Assembly (NCBI RefSeq): GCF_029223585.1
Contig: NZ_CP119423.1
Coordinates: 1,116,001 to 1,180,000, forward strand
Length of the DNA: 64,000 bases
Direction: 5' to 3'
DNA from: Photobacterium sp. DA100
GTDB lineage: Bacteria > Pseudomonadota > Gammaproteobacteria > Enterobacterales > Vibrionaceae
Position numbers and translations under genes: made by a program. Under the pieces are notes generated by a model. The model saw only the letters and a program-made list of their open reading frames with translations, made no database searches and had not been told where the DNA came from. Positions 38,213 through 48,454 of the stretch are shown here, one piece after another (position 1 is the stretch's first letter; the number at the start of each line of letters is the position of its first letter).

Positions 38213-40477
38213 ATGCTAAACAAAGAACTTGAAGCGAGCTTGAATGCTGCTTTTGCGCGGGCGAGAGAGAAACGTCATGAATTTATGACGGTGGAACATC
38301 TGCTGCTGGCATTGCTGGAAAACCCAGCGGCCCAGGAGGCGCTGTTGGCTTGCCGAGCCAATCTCGATACGCTGCGCAAAGAGCTTGATTCGTTTATTGA
38401 ACAAACGACCCCACTGATCCCAGTGGATGACGAAAGCAGGGAAACTCAGCCTACACTCAGCTTCCAGCGTGTATTACAGCGTGCTGTATTCCACGTTCAA
38501 TCTTCCGGCCGCAGTGAAGTGACCGGCGCCAATGTTCTGGTCGCCATTTTCAGCGAGCAGGAGTCTCATGCGGCTTACTTACTCAAGAAGAGTGACATCA
38601 GCCGTTTGGATGTGGTCAATTTTATTTCACACGGCACTGTTAAAGACAGCGACAACGACGATATCAATGGGTCGGATGTCGGTGGCGAAGAGCCACGCTC
38701 AGAGCAGAGTTCTGAAGATAAACTTGAAAACTTTGCCACCAACCTCAACCAGCTTGCCCGTGCGGGTGGGGTTGACCCGCTCATTGGTCGGGATACCGAG
38801 CTTGAGCGAACGGTGCAGGTGTTGTGCCGCCGCCGCAAGAACAATCCATTGTTGGTCGGTGAAGCCGGTGTGGGTAAAACCGCGATTGCCGAAGGTCTGG
38901 CATGGCGCATTGTTGAAGGCCAGGTGCCAGATGTGATCAAAGATTGCGTGATCTATTCATTGGATATCGGTTCGCTGTTGGCAGGCACCAAGTATCGTGG
39001 TGATTTCGAGAAGCGTTTCAAGGCTATCCTGAAACAGCTCGAGAAAGAAGAGCAGGCCATTCTGTTTATCGATGAGATCCACACCATTATCGGTGCCGGA
39101 GCTGCCTCCGGTGGCCAGGTCGATGCGGCTAACCTGATCAAACCGTTGTTGAGTAACGGTAAGTTGCGTTGCATGGGCTCGACCACGTATCAGGAGTACA
39201 GCAACATTTTCGAGAAAGAGCGTGCCTTGTCACGCCGCTTCCAGAAAATCGATATCATTGAGCCGTCCCTCGACGACACCACCAAGATCCTGATGGGGTT
39301 GAAGCCGAAGTACGAAGCGCACCACGAAGTACGCTTCACCAACAAAGCGATCCGTGCCGCTGTTGAACTGTCGGCTAAATATATCAATGAGCGTCATCTT
39401 CCGGACAAGGCGATTGATGTCATCGACGAAGCGGGTGCGCGATGTCGTCTGGCTCCAGCCAGCCGCCGCAAGAAGACCGTCAATGTCAGCGATATCGAGG
39501 CGATGATTGCCAAGATGGCTCGTATCCCTGAAAAATCAGTTTCTTCGAGTGACCGCGATGTGCTGCAGAAGCTCGACAGCAAACTCAAGATGCTGGTGTT
39601 TGGTCAGGATCCGGCGATTGATGTGCTCACCGAGGCGATTAAGCTGAGCCGCGCCGGTCTAGGGGCCGAGAACAAGCCTGTAGGCTCATTCTTGTTTGCC
39701 GGTCCGACCGGGGTGGGTAAAACCGAGGTAACGGTCCAGCTAGCCCGTACCCTGGGTATCGAGCTGCTTCGCTTCGATATGTCCGAATACATGGAGCGCC
39801 ACACGGTGAGCCGCCTGATCGGTGCGCCTCCTGGCTATGTAGGCTATGACCAGGGCGGTTTGCTGACCGATGCCGTTATCAAGCATCCGCATTCGGTGGT
39901 ACTGCTTGATGAAATCGAGAAAGCCCACCCGGATGTCTTCAACCTGCTGCTGCAGGTGATGGACAACGGTACGCTAACGGACAACAACGGCCGCAAGGCG
40001 GACTTCCGCAATGTGATTTTGGTGATGACCACCAACGCCGGTGTGACCGAGACAGTGCGTAAGTCGATCGGTTTGATCCAGCAGGATCACAGCCATGATG
40101 CGATGGGCGAAATCAAGCGAGTGTTTACGCCTGAATTCCGTAACCGTCTAGACGGTATCATCTGGTTCAACCATCTTGAGAAAGATGTTATTTCCCAGGT
40201 GGTCGACAAGTTCATTGTCGAGCTGCAGGCACAGTTGGATGCCCGCGGCGTGTCAATGGAAGTGTCGTCAAAGGCCCGCGAGTGGCTGGCCAACAAGGGC
40301 TATGACAAGGCTATGGGGGCCCGTCCGATGGCCCGCGTGATTCAGGATAACCTGAAAAAACCGATGGCCAACGAGTTGTTGTTCGGTAGTTTGGTCAATG
40401 GGGGCTCGGTCCGGGTTGATATCGTCAACGATGAGCTGGACTTCCAGTTCAGCAGCGACCTAGAGCCTGCGCACTAA
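38213..40477 (+). CDS. clpA: ATP-dependent Clp protease ATP-binding subunit ClpA
   Basis: 754 residues. Clp-N repeats (residues 1-140), acidic linker, D1 AAA+ with Walker [16 protein letters not shown]2 with [10 protein letters not shown], and the ClpP-docking loop containing IGL ([10 protein letters not shown]). Unfolds substrates for ClpP. Operon partner of clpS; own terminator at 40505-40528. Genes for Aat and Bpt, which create its N-degron substrates, lie 5 kb away. Confidence 0.98.
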   Translation: MLNKELEASLNAAFARAREKRHEFMTVEHLLLALLENPAAQEALLACRANLDTLRKELDSFIEQTTPLIPVDDESRETQPTLSFQRVLQRAVFHVQSSGRSEVTGANVLVAIFSEQESHAAYLLKKSDISRLDVVNFISHGTVKDSDNDDINGSDVGGEEPRSEQSSEDKLENFATNLNQLARAGGVDPLIGRDTELERTVQVLCRRRKNNPLLVGEAGVGKTAIAEGLAWRIVEGQVPDVIKDCVIYSLDIGSLLAGTKYRGDFEKRFKAILKQLEKEEQAILFIDEIHTIIGAGAASGGQVDAANLIKPLLSNGKLRCMGSTTYQEYSNIFEKERALSRRFQKIDIIEPSLDDTTKILMGLKPKYEAHHEVRFTNKAIRAAVELSAKYINERHLPDKAIDVIDEAGARCRLAPASRRKKTVNVSDIEAMIAKMARIPEKSVSSSDRDVLQKLDSKLKMLVFGQDPAIDVLTEAIKLSRAGLGAENKPVGSFLFAGPTGVGKTEVTVQLARTLGIELLRFDMSEYMERHTVSRLIGAPPGYVGYDQGGLLTDAVIKHPHSVVLLDEIEKAHPDVFNLLLQVMDNGTLTDNNGRKADFRNVILVMTTNAGVTETVRKSIGLIQQDHSHDAMGEIKRVFTPEFRNRLDGIIWFNHLEKDVISQVVDKFIVELQAQLDARGVSMEVSSKAREWLANKGYDKAMGARPMARVIQDNLKKPMANELLFGSLVNGGSVRVDIVNDELDFQFSSDLEPAH

Positions 40478-40504
40478 GCCAAAAAACGCTTTGACCATAA
40501 ATGA

Positions 40505-40535
40505 AATAACCGCCTGAGGGCGGTTATTTTTTTGC
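40505..40535 (+). terminator. Intrinsic terminator of clpSA
   Basis: AATAACCGCC-TGAG-GGCGGTTATT, a 10-bp stem, followed by a T-run. Confidence 0.93.
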
Positions 40536-40577
40536 GTCGGCATGCGGCTTGAGGTACCGCGCGAGAAGGAAAATCGC

Positions 40578-41495
40578 TTATCGCTTATTAGCTGCGAATA
40601 AATGCAGTAAATCCGTGGCGATAGTGGCCGCAGCCAAGGCCGTCATGTCGGCATGATCATAGGCCGGGGCCACTTCGACAACATCCATACCGATCAGGTT
40701 GATACCCTGTAAGCCTCGAATGATCTTCAGTGCCTTGTCCGATGTCAGCCCGCCGCATACCGGGGTACCCGTACCCGGTGCAAAGGCGGGATCCAGGCAG
40801 TCGATATCGAAGGTGAGGTAAACCGGCATATCGCCAACAGTGTGTTTAACCTTCTCGACAATTTGCTCAACCGACCAGTCGTTGGCGGTGCCGGCATCCA
40901 AGACACTGAAGCCGAGTTTGTTGTCATAGTCGGTACGGATCCCGATCTGGATTGAGTGCTGCGGGTCAATCAAGCCTTCGTTTGGGGCATGGTAGAACAT
41001 GGTACCGTGATCGAACTGGCTACCCATATCATAGGTATCGGTATGGGCATCGAAGTGGATCAGCGCCATTTTGCCGAACGTTTTCGCATGGGCGCGCAGC
41101 AGCGGCAGGGTGACGAAGTGGTCACCGCCGAATGTCAGCAAGGATTTGCCGGCTTCAAGCAGTGACGTCGCATGGTTTTCCAGGCGTTCACACATCTGGG
41201 CGGCATCACCGCTATCAAAAACCAAATCCCCACAGTCAGCGATGGTAATGGCATCTTTAAGTGCAAACGGCCAAGGCCAGCGTTTGCCTTCCCAGGCAAG
41301 GTGGGTAGATACCTGGCGGATTGCGTTCGGGCCCATGCGGCTGCCTGAGCGACCGGTGGTGGCCATATCGAACGGTACACCGGTGATAATGACATCGGCA
41401 TCGGTGGAGTGTGGTGCAAACTCTAGCGGCTGGCGCAAAAAACCAAAGGCATTGGCCGTCAGCGAATAATCAGGGTGAGTAGCAAGCGTTGCCAT
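40578..41495 (-). CDS. speB: Agmatinase
   Basis: 305 residues from the ATG at 41495, with GAGGAG upstream; the ATG at 41525 gives an unlikely extension. The ureohydrolase Mn-binding motifs are clear: GGDHFV, HFDAHTD and [15 protein letters not shown]. It splits agmatine to putrescine and urea. Follows speA by 86 bases on the same strand; together they form the arginine-to-putrescine route. Confidence 0.96.
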   Translation of the reverse strand: MATLATHPDYSLTANAFGFLRQPLEFAPHSTDADVIITGVPFDMATTGRSGSRMGPNAIRQVSTHLAWEGKRWPWPFALKDAITIADCGDLVFDSGDAAQMCERLENHATSLLEAGKSLLTFGGDHFVTLPLLRAHAKTFGKMALIHFDAHTDTYDMGSQFDHGTMFYHAPNEGLIDPQHSIQIGIRTDYDNKLGFSVLDAGTANDWSVEQIVEKVKHTVGDMPVYLTFDIDCLDPAFAPGTGTPVCGGLTSDKALKIIRGLQGINLIGMDVVEVAPAYDHADMTALAAATIATDLLHLFAANKR

Positions 41496-41581
41496 AGTCG
41501 GCTCCTCGGTTTTCAAAATGGCCACCAGCGTGCTGGTGGCCTTGTTCTGTTATTGGGTGGCTTTATCGGCTGAACCGTGCT

Positions 41582-43504
41582 CTAAAGCTGGCTTTGGACA
41601 TCTTCCAAGTAGGTGTAGCCATTTAGCCCTTCTTCGAGCTCGCTCAAGATTGCGCTGTGCTCGTGTTCAGGCAAGTGTTGCTTGACCATCTGTTCGTACT
41701 GGGCCAAGAAGTTGGCGGAATCAAGGCGGACGCTGCGTAGGACATCTTTGACGCTGTCGCCGTGCTCGACACGCTCAATCTCATAGCCGCCGTTTGGCTG
41801 AGTGCGAACAATCGCGGTATCGGTATCACCGAACAGGTTATGTAAATCGCCCAAGATCTCTTGGTAGGCCCCGACAAGGAAGAACCCCATGCGATAAGGC
41901 GATTCATCGCTCCATGCCGGTACCGCCAATGTACTTTCTATGCCTTGGCCTTCAACATATTGCTCAATGGCTCCGTCTGAATCACAGGTAATGTCCAGGA
42001 TCACTGCGCGGCGCTCTGGCTCCTTGTCGAGGTTGCTCAGCGGCAAAATTGGGAAAATCTGATCGATTCCCCATGCGTCTGGCAATGACTGGAACAGCGA
42101 GAAGTTGACAAAGAATTTGTCAGCAAGGCGCTCGTGCAGCTCATCCAGCAGCGGACGGTGGGCCCGGTTTTTCGCCGACAGCATTTTCTCTAGCTCATAG
42201 CAGAGTCTCAGGCTGATTTGTTCAGCCCATGCGCGTTCAGTAAAGTTCAGCATGCCAAGGGCAAATTGAGTATGGACTTCAGCCAGATCGCTCTGGTTGT
42301 CGTGGTAAATCTCAATCAGCGAACGAGAGTCGGTCAACGTCATCAACTCCTGCCACGAATGCCACATGTTGTGCAGGATCTGCGGTGCCGTTGTCTCCGG
42401 CGGGTTAACCGACTCTTGTTTATAGCTTTCTACACCAATCACGTCAGTGATCAGTACCGCATGGTGAGCTGTCAGGTTACGGCCCGACTCGGAGATAATT
42501 CTCGGCATCGGGATACTGTACTCTTTACAGATATCACCCAGGGTGTAGACCACATTGTTGGCATACTCACGCAGGCTGTAGTTCATCGAACAACTGCTCT
42601 GGCTGCGGGTGCCTTCGTAGTCTACGGCCAAGCCGCCACCGACATCGACGGTGGTGATCCCGGCACCCAGTTTCTTCAGTTCGGCATACACCCGGCCTGC
42701 TTCACCGACACCGTTGCGGACATCGCGGATATTGGCAATCTGCGAGCCGAGGTGGAAGTGAAGCAGCTGCAGGCAGTCGAGCATATCGTTGTCGCGAAGC
42801 TGATCAACCACTGACAGCACTTGCGATGCCGACAGGCCAAACTTGGATTTCTCGCCACCACTGGCTTGCCATTTGCCCTTGCCTTGTGAGGCCAGGCGGG
42901 CACGCAGACCCAGACGCGGCCTTATCCCGAGCTCGATGGCTTCTTGCATGACGGTTTTTAGCTCGGACAGCTTTTCCAGCACAATATACACATCATGGCC
43001 GAGCTTTTCGCCGATCAGGGCCAGGCGGATATATTCCCGATCTTTATAACCGTTGCAAACAATCACTGAGCTGGCCTGCTGGGCCATCGCGAGTACCGCC
43101 ATCAACTCAGGTTTGCTACCGGCTTCCAAACCGAGCTGGCGCTGCTGTTTGGCATACTGGCTAGCGAGTATCTCGCTGACCACCGCTTCTTGCTGGTTTA
43201 CCTTGATAGGGTAAACCGCCAGATATTCACCTTGGTACTGGTAGTGGTCGATCGCCTGGTTGAATACTGTGCACAGCGTATCGACCCGATGGTGGAGAAT
43301 ATCGGGAAAACGAACCAATACCGGTAAAGATGCGCCTTTGCCTATTAACTGATCCGCTAACTGTGACAGGGCAATGGTGTTAAACGGGTTCTGGCTGTCG
43401 GGCCTCGCCACTACCTCACCTTGCGGGTTGATATCAAAGTAGCCTTGTCCCCAATAAGGGATATTGTAAACGTCACGCGCATTTTTAGTCGTCCAATCAC
43501 TCAT
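41582..43504 (-). CDS. speA: Biosynthetic arginine decarboxylase
   Basis: 640 residues, usual for the PLP-dependent fold III enzyme. The PLP lysine is in [29 protein letters not shown] and [16 protein letters not shown] follow. Converts arginine to agmatine, used by SpeB next. RBS CCGAGGAA before the ATG at 43504. Between speA and infA lie about 620 bases that include an Arg-rich upstream ORF (43670-43852), a likely leader. Confidence 0.97.
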   Translation of the reverse strand: MSDWTTKNARDVYNIPYWGQGYFDINPQGEVVARPDSQNPFNTIALSQLADQLIGKGASLPVLVRFPDILHHRVDTLCTVFNQAIDHYQYQGEYLAVYPIKVNQQEAVVSEILASQYAKQQRQLGLEAGSKPELMAVLAMAQQASSVIVCNGYKDREYIRLALIGEKLGHDVYIVLEKLSELKTVMQEAIELGIRPRLGLRARLASQGKGKWQASGGEKSKFGLSASQVLSVVDQLRDNDMLDCLQLLHFHLGSQIANIRDVRNGVGEAGRVYAELKKLGAGITTVDVGGGLAVDYEGTRSQSSCSMNYSLREYANNVVYTLGDICKEYSIPMPRIISESGRNLTAHHAVLITDVIGVESYKQESVNPPETTAPQILHNMWHSWQELMTLTDSRSLIEIYHDNQSDLAEVHTQFALGMLNFTERAWAEQISLRLCYELEKMLSAKNRAHRPLLDELHERLADKFFVNFSLFQSLPDAWGIDQIFPILPLSNLDKEPERRAVILDITCDSDGAIEQYVEGQGIESTLAVPAWSDESPYRMGFFLVGAYQEILGDLHNLFGDTDTAIVRTQPNGGYEIERVEHGDSVKDVLRSVRLDSANFLAQYEQMVKQHLPEHEHSAILSELEEGLNGYTYLEDVQSQL

Positions 43505-43669
43505 TACTTTTTCCTCGGACAGTGATTGGGTACTGACAGTGTATCGACAGCTGTGGCAAGGCCCAGCCTCAAGACTGTAAGCACCAGGTTAGTTAATATT
43601 CATCAGGCAGATGTGTGAAGCGCTGGGAATGCAATGGGCCTCAGCACATCATGGTGAATCAAAGGGGGA

Positions 43670-43852
43670 TTAGACGCAGCTAGACAGCGTCCTTTGGCTC
43701 CGCCTTTGCGATATTCTTTTTTTACGGCGCTCAAGATGCGGCGACGTGTTCAGCGGTCGGTCTTTGGGATGGATAGTAGCTGCGATGTCGCAAACGTTCA
43801 CCAGGCTTAATTGCACCAGCGCATCATGCATTGCGATAGGTTTCATTGTCAT
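43670..43852 (-). CDS. Candidate Arg-rich leader ORF (uORF) of speA
   Basis: 60 codons from the ATG at 43852, which follows an AGGA site; an ATG two codons later is an alternative. Begins MTMKPIAMHDALVQLSLVN; the last third, LERRKKRISQRRSQRTLSS, is very basic. The six Arg codons in this part are CGC, CGT, AGA, AGG, CGG, AGG, so four are rare types. It ends 165 bases before speA, and AGGCCCA/TGGGCCT in that gap could form a stem. I infer a leader that senses arginine supply or a related signal by ribosome stalling; the family is not one I know. Confidence 0.5.
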   Translation of the reverse strand: MTMKPIAMHDALVQLSLVNVCDIAATIHPKDRPLNTSPHLERRKKRISQRRSQRTLSSCV

Positions 43853-44069
43853 TCCTAAACGGCCGTGCTGCAGACAGATTTCACGGTATGACAGAGTAAG
43901 GTGAGGGCATTTCCCTCGTATACACCTCGTTCGCCGTCGGCCTTCGGGTGCAGGGGGATTAGACAACTGAACGGGGGTTGTGGCAAATAAAATAAATTCG
44001 TAGAGGCGATGAGAGAAATTTATCGCACCAAGAAAAGGCGCTGTGGCTGTCTCTTCAGGCCGTAGAAAA

Positions 44070-44100
44070 AATAAAACCCGGCAATATGCCGGGTTTTATT
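44070..44100 (-). terminator. Intrinsic terminator of infA
   Basis: Long AT-extended stem AATAAAACCCGGCA/TGCCGGGTTTTATT, 25 bases past the infA stop; the minus strand gives a T-rich end. It could also act on plus-strand transcripts. Confidence 0.88.
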
Positions 44101-44125
44101 TGTATTCTGTAATCTTGATTAAAGA

Positions 44126-44353
<228 letters not shown>

Positions 44354-44519
44354 TTAGGCTACCAGCCATTCATCTGATCGGGCCGGATAATGCCTTGAAA
44401 CTGTTTGAGTGTAAAGTTTAGGCCGCAATTTTACATCTGCGAATGTGCTTTGTCAGCTACTCTGATGCATTAATCCGTATTTTATCGTATTTCCCTCAGG
44501 CAGTGGTGAAAAATGCAGC

Positions 44520-45233
44520 TCAGTTTTCATCAAAACGTTGCCATCCATTCGCTGTCAGTTTCTCGCAGGGCCTGAAACGAATTTTATAGTTCATTGCTTG
44601 GCACTGGTCTATCTGGTAACCCGGATACAGCCAGCGGCGTCCCGAGCGTTGGCAGTACTGGATCTGATACAGAACACAGAGGGTTCCAAGGGACAGGGTG
44701 CTGTCGGGTTCGAAGAAGCTGTACACCGCACTCATGGCATCCTCGAAGACATCGGTTACGGCGATGGCTATCAGCCTTTCATCCTGGTAGACATGCAGGA
44801 ACAGGGTATCCATCCACGGGGCGGTGCAAAACTCAAAGAATTGTGCCTTGTTGGGAGGGTACATACTGCCATCGGCATGGCGCTGGGTAATATAGCGGGC
44901 GTAAAGCGGGTACCAGTCTGGATCCAGCTTGGTCTTGAACTCCCACCGAAGCCGGGCCATCTGGTTGAGCTGGCGCTTTTGGCTTTTAGAGGGACGAAAC
45001 GCGGGGCAGTCAACCCGCAGCGGGACGCATGCGTTGCATTGTTGGCACATTGGCTTGTAAACGGCACTGCCACTGCGGCGGTAGCCTGATGCCAGCAGCA
45101 CACTGTAGCCTGCCGGGGCCAGCCAGTGGTGATCCATTACCACGCCAAGTTGCTCGATTTGCTCCGGGAGGTAGCTACACGACGATTCTGGCGTTAGTCC
45201 GATGCGCAGCGGGAGCTTGTTAATACTGGTCAT
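44520..45233 (-). CDS. bpt: Aspartate/glutamate leucyltransferase (Bpt, Ate1-like)
   Basis: 237 residues from the ATG at 45233, which overlaps the aat stop (ATGA). Contains CSYLPEQIEQL and the CQQC..C cysteine group near the N-terminus, then the transferase core SKSQKRQLNQ and YPGYQID. In vibrios this enzyme adds Leu from Leu-tRNA to N-terminal Asp or Glu, making ClpS-ClpAP substrates. Coupled to aat, so primary and secondary N-degron enzymes are made together. Confidence 0.93.
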   Translation of the reverse strand: MTSINKLPLRIGLTPESSCSYLPEQIEQLGVVMDHHWLAPAGYSVLLASGYRRSGSAVYKPMCQQCNACVPLRVDCPAFRPSKSQKRQLNQMARLRWEFKTKLDPDWYPLYARYITQRHADGSMYPPNKAQFFEFCTAPWMDTLFLHVYQDERLIAIAVTDVFEDAMSAVYSFFEPDSTLSLGTLCVLYQIQYCQRSGRRWLYPGYQIDQCQAMNYKIRFRPCEKLTANGWQRFDEN

Positions 45234-45943
45234 GACGGTGAGAAGGTTAACTCCTGGCTGTGGTAACATTCTTCACTCAGTATGGCATCTCTTTGCTGCT
45301 GGAGGAAACGAGTAAACAGGCTTCGTTCCATTTCGGCGGCCCCCAAGGAGGAGAGGTGATCATTCATCATCTGGCAGTCGATGAGCTGGCCGCCATGAGC
45401 GCTGAAGTGTTGGCAAAACAGCCAAAGGGCGATCTTGGAGGCATTGTCAGCCAGTGAGAACATGGATTCACCACAGAAGATACCGCCGACACTGATACCA
45501 TAAAGCCCTCCGACGAGCTTGCCTTGCTGCCACACTTCTACGGAATGGCAGTACCCGAGGTCATGCAGATGCTGGTAGGCGTGGATCATTTCAGGAGTGA
45601 TCCAGGTCTCTTCTGCTTTGCGGGTGGTGGCGCAGAGCTCGATAATGTCATGGCAAGCGTGGTTCAATGTGACCCGGTAGTCAGATTTTCGGTAGAATTT
45701 GCGTAAGCTCTTACTGGGTTGGAACTGATCGGGCAGGAAAACGGCCCTTGGTGCCGGGCTCCACCACAGCAGCGGCTCGCCCTCGGAAAACCATGGGAAA
45801 ATACCCTGTCGGTATGCACTGACAAGGCGTTCGGGGCGCAGATCACCCCCAAAGGCCAGTAGGCCGTTTGGGTCGGCCAGTGCTGTTTCAGGAGCAGGGA
45901 AGTCAGTATTGACCGGATCAAGTTCCGGAAGATAAATTGCCAT
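45230..45943 (-). CDS. aat: Leucyl/phenylalanyl-tRNA-protein transferase
   Basis: 237 residues. FPAPETALADPNGLLAFGGD at the start, GIFPWFSEGEPLLWWSPAPR, and ESMFSLADNASKIAL are the Aat family motifs. Adds Leu or Phe to proteins with N-terminal Arg or Lys. Upstream of bpt with a four-base overlap. Confidence 0.97.
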   Translation of the reverse strand: MAIYLPELDPVNTDFPAPETALADPNGLLAFGGDLRPERLVSAYRQGIFPWFSEGEPLLWWSPAPRAVFLPDQFQPSKSLRKFYRKSDYRVTLNHACHDIIELCATTRKAEETWITPEMIHAYQHLHDLGYCHSVEVWQQGKLVGGLYGISVGGIFCGESMFSLADNASKIALWLFCQHFSAHGGQLIDCQMMNDHLSSLGAAEMERSLFTRFLQQQRDAILSEECYHSQELTFSPS

Positions 45944-46026
45944 AATTACACTAAATGTAGCTGATATCTCCCAAGTAGTTCGAAGTTACTGGGGGAGAGC
46001 CTAGGGTTGCCGGGAAAGAGGATTAT

Positions 46027-46491
46027 ATGATGAGAAAATGGTTAGTGTTATTGTTAATTTTACCCTTGGCACTTTCTGCGGCGCCTTACAACAGGAATCA
46101 GGCTCGGACGGTGAATCAAGTGGTGTTTGGTGCGGTCGACAGTGTTCGCTATATTACCCACCAGGATGTGATTGACTCGCAACGCAATGGCTGGGAAACC
46201 TTGCTTGGTGGTGTTATCGGTGGTTTGATCGGCAACCAGTTTGGTGATGGCTCCGGGCGGGAGGTCGCGACGGCGGTTGGTGCCGTCGCAGGGATGGGGA
46301 TAGCTCACAACCGCCAGCCGACACGGCAAATTGTCCAGTACCGCTTGGTGGAACTGCTCATCAGGGCAGAAGATGGCACCTTGATTGATGTCATCCAGGA
46401 TGTTGACGCGAGCATGCTGTTCCAACCCGAAGACAAGGTGAGGATCCTGTATTTCGATAACGGGGTGCGAGTGGATAAGACCTATCCGTGA
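46027..46491 (+). CDS. Glycine-zipper envelope protein (SlyB-like)
   Basis: 154 residues. Signal peptide MMRKWLVLLLILPLALSAAP, no lipobox cysteine. A glycine zipper LLGGVIGGLIGNQFGDGSGR plus VGAVAGMGIA forms a two-helix membrane hairpin as in the 2TM glycine-zipper (SlyB/Rick17kDa) family. Likely periplasmic or outer-membrane associated; function unknown. Its 3' end faces the intron and pykA. Confidence 0.85.
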   Translation: MMRKWLVLLLILPLALSAAPYNRNQARTVNQVVFGAVDSVRYITHQDVIDSQRNGWETLLGGVIGGLIGNQFGDGSGREVATAVGAVAGMGIAHNRQPTRQIVQYRLVELLIRAEDGTLIDVIQDVDASMLFQPEDKVRILYFDNGVRVDKTYP

Positions 46492-46514
46492 GGGTGGGAG
46501 ATAGACGCAGGTAG

Positions 46515-46546
46515 AAAAAAAGCGTGATGGCAGCACCATCACGCTT
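46515..46546 (-). terminator. Terminator of pykA, now separated by the intron
   Basis: AAGCGTGATGG/CCATCACGCTT, an 11-bp stem with a five-base loop, followed on the minus strand by a T-run. It is the expected pykA terminator but now lies about 1.9 kb beyond the pykA stop because the group II intron has inserted 8 bases from its stem. Confidence 0.85.
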
Positions 46547-46554
46547 CGTTCGTT

Positions 46555-48443
46555 GTGCGCCGAGCATGGCGTTGTTCTAGGAGGTGAAAGTCCTCTACGG
46601 GCTCAGTCGAGCGAGAACCGTTAGCCTATGCAAGGGTGCCCACCGTGAGGCGGGATCTGAAGGAAGCAAATGGCAAAACTTGGCCGTGACGAACAGAAAT
46701 CTGATAGTAGGCCAGTACAACTTGGGTAACCTAGCAACATATAGAATAGCCCAATGCCTCGACGGGAAGTGTGTACGGGTAAATCAGGCACAGCCAAGGG
46801 AAAGAACAACGTCTTACCTCGGGAGATCTTATTACCTGTCTCGGGCGAGACTAATGCAGCAGTGATGCTGTGTGATGGGAAATAAGAAGTCAGCAGAAGG
46901 CATAGTACCTTGGGGAAGTACAACCCAAGGGAAGGCCGGAACTGAATATATCAAGAAGCAGTCACTAGACACTCAATCATGTGGAGTCATAGCAAGATGA
47001 TCAAAATCTCTACGTACCAATGGGCAACACCGCAAGTGACGCTCATGGCCACGAAGAATGACAAGCATGATCGGCGTAGACAGGAGGACGAGTCTTGGTG
47101 ACCTCAACTCAGTTGATGGAGCAGATCTGTTCATCAACGAATCTGAACCAAGCCCTGAGAAGAGTGAAGAAGAACAAAGGGTGTGCTGGTGTCGATAAAC
47201 TCGATATAACAGCGACTATCTCGATGCTTCGGCAGTCTTCAAATGGGCAAGCGCTCCGCCAGAGCCTTCTGGATGGGAGCTATCAACCCCAACCTGTTCT
47301 GGGTGTAGAAATCCCTAAACCTAGCGGGGGAGTTAGGCAACTAGGTATCCCAACAGTACTTGATAGGATAGTCCAACAGGCTATCACCTCAGTACTGACA
47401 GATATCTATGAACCGAAGTTCTCCCACAGTAGTTACGGGTTCAGGCCCAACCGTAGTGCCCACCATGCATTGGCGGCAGCAAGCCACTACATCAGGGAGG
47501 GGCGGGGTTATGTAGTCGACATTGACCTAGCGAAATACTTCGATACCGTGAACCACGATAGACTGATGCACAGGCTATCGGAGGATATCACGGACAAACG
47601 GGTACTGAAGCTGGTCAGGTCATACCTACAGGCAGGCATAATGCGAAACGGGTTAGCCGAGCAGAGGCAACGAGGGACACCACAGGGTGGACCATTATCT
47701 CCGCTGCTATCAAATATCGTATTAGATGAGTTGGATAAAGAGCTTGAGCGAAGAGGGCATAAGTTCTGCCGATATGCAGATGACTGCCAAATCTACGTGG
47801 GCAGTGAGGAAGCCGCGAACCGAGTAAAAGCCTCAATAACGGAGTTCTTGGAGCAGAAACTGAAACTCACGGTCAACCGTGAGAAAAGTGCGGCAACAAG
47901 AGTGACAGAGCGGACTTACCTAGGCCATCGCTTCCAACGAGGTGGAATTATCCATATCTCGAAGAGAGCACAAACTCATATGAAGAAGCGAGTGCGTCAA
48001 ATAACGAAGCGGAATCGAGGGCGAGAGTTGAAGACAGTAATAGTCGAACTCACTCAATACCTAAGAGGATGGCAACACTACTTCAAGCTTGCCATACGGA
48101 AAAGCGCGATGCAGCGCTTAGATGAATGGATAAGGCGGCGCCTACGGTGCTATCGACTCAAGCAGCGCAAACGCAGACACAGTATAGCGTCATGGTTACG
48201 CCAAGAGGGCGTAAGCGAACGCAATGCGTGGAAGCTAGCGATGTCAGAGAAAGGATGGTGGCACTTGGCTTTATCGCCACAGCTCAATCAGGCCATGCCA
48301 ACGAAACGGTTCAAGGAGATGGGCATGTACTCATTGCGAGATGGGTACGAGTCACTGAAAATATATTCGGAACCGCCGTATGCGACCCACGCTTGTACGG
48401 TGGTGTGAGAGGACGGAGGCCGCGAGGCCTCCTCCTACTCGAT
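46555..48443 (+). mobile_element. Group II intron, class C-like, full length
   Basis: Starts with the canonical GTGCG (46555-46559) 8 bases past a terminator hairpin, has a class C-like 5' domain (CTAGGAGGTGAAAGTCCTC), codes for a maturase without an endonuclease domain, and ends in a domain V/VI structure: GCCGTATGCG...GTACGGTGG then GGAGGCC-GCGA-GGCCTCC and TACTCGAT. Total about 1.89 kb. Insertion behind a terminator stem-loop and the short protein are class C traits. Exact 3' end (48441-48445) is uncertain by a few bases. Domain V differs from the usual AGCCG start. Confidence 0.85.
47095..48408 (+). CDS. ltrA: Group II intron reverse transcriptase/maturase
   Basis: 437 residues from the TTG at 47095 (MVTSTQLMEQICSSTNLNQA); this position has AGGAGG upstream, so the TTG start is plausible. 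RT blocks: VKKNKGCAGVDKL, RQLGIPTVLDRIVQQAI, SYGFRPNRSAHHAL, DIDLAKYFDTVNHDRL, GTPQGGPLSPLLSNI, active site YADD, then maturase X region YLRGWQHYFKLA. No endonuclease domain. The frame is intact, so the element may be active. Promotes splicing and retrohoming of the intron RNA. Confidence 0.95.
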   Translation: MVTSTQLMEQICSSTNLNQALRRVKKNKGCAGVDKLDITATISMLRQSSNGQALRQSLLDGSYQPQPVLGVEIPKPSGGVRQLGIPTVLDRIVQQAITSVLTDIYEPKFSHSSYGFRPNRSAHHALAAASHYIREGRGYVVDIDLAKYFDTVNHDRLMHRLSEDITDKRVLKLVRSYLQAGIMRNGLAEQRQRGTPQGGPLSPLLSNIVLDELDKELERRGHKFCRYADDCQIYVGSEEAANRVKASITEFLEQKLKLTVNREKSAATRVTERTYLGHRFQRGGIIHISKRAQTHMKKRVRQITKRNRGRELKTVIVELTQYLRGWQHYFKLAIRKSAMQRLDEWIRRRLRCYRLKQRKRRHSIASWLRQEGVSERNAWKLAMSEKGWWHLALSPQLNQAMPTKRFKEMGMYSLRDGYESLKIYSEPPYATHACTVV

Positions 48444-48454
48444 TCGGCTGTCGA

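Noticed and set aside
43000..44125. tRNA gene near infA (as in E. coli)
   Set aside because: No cloverleaf or CCA-type 3' sequence seen on either strand in the speA-infA interval.
46584..46923. Open frames at the 5' end of the intron
   Set aside because: They lie in the structured RNA domains I-III of the group II intron.
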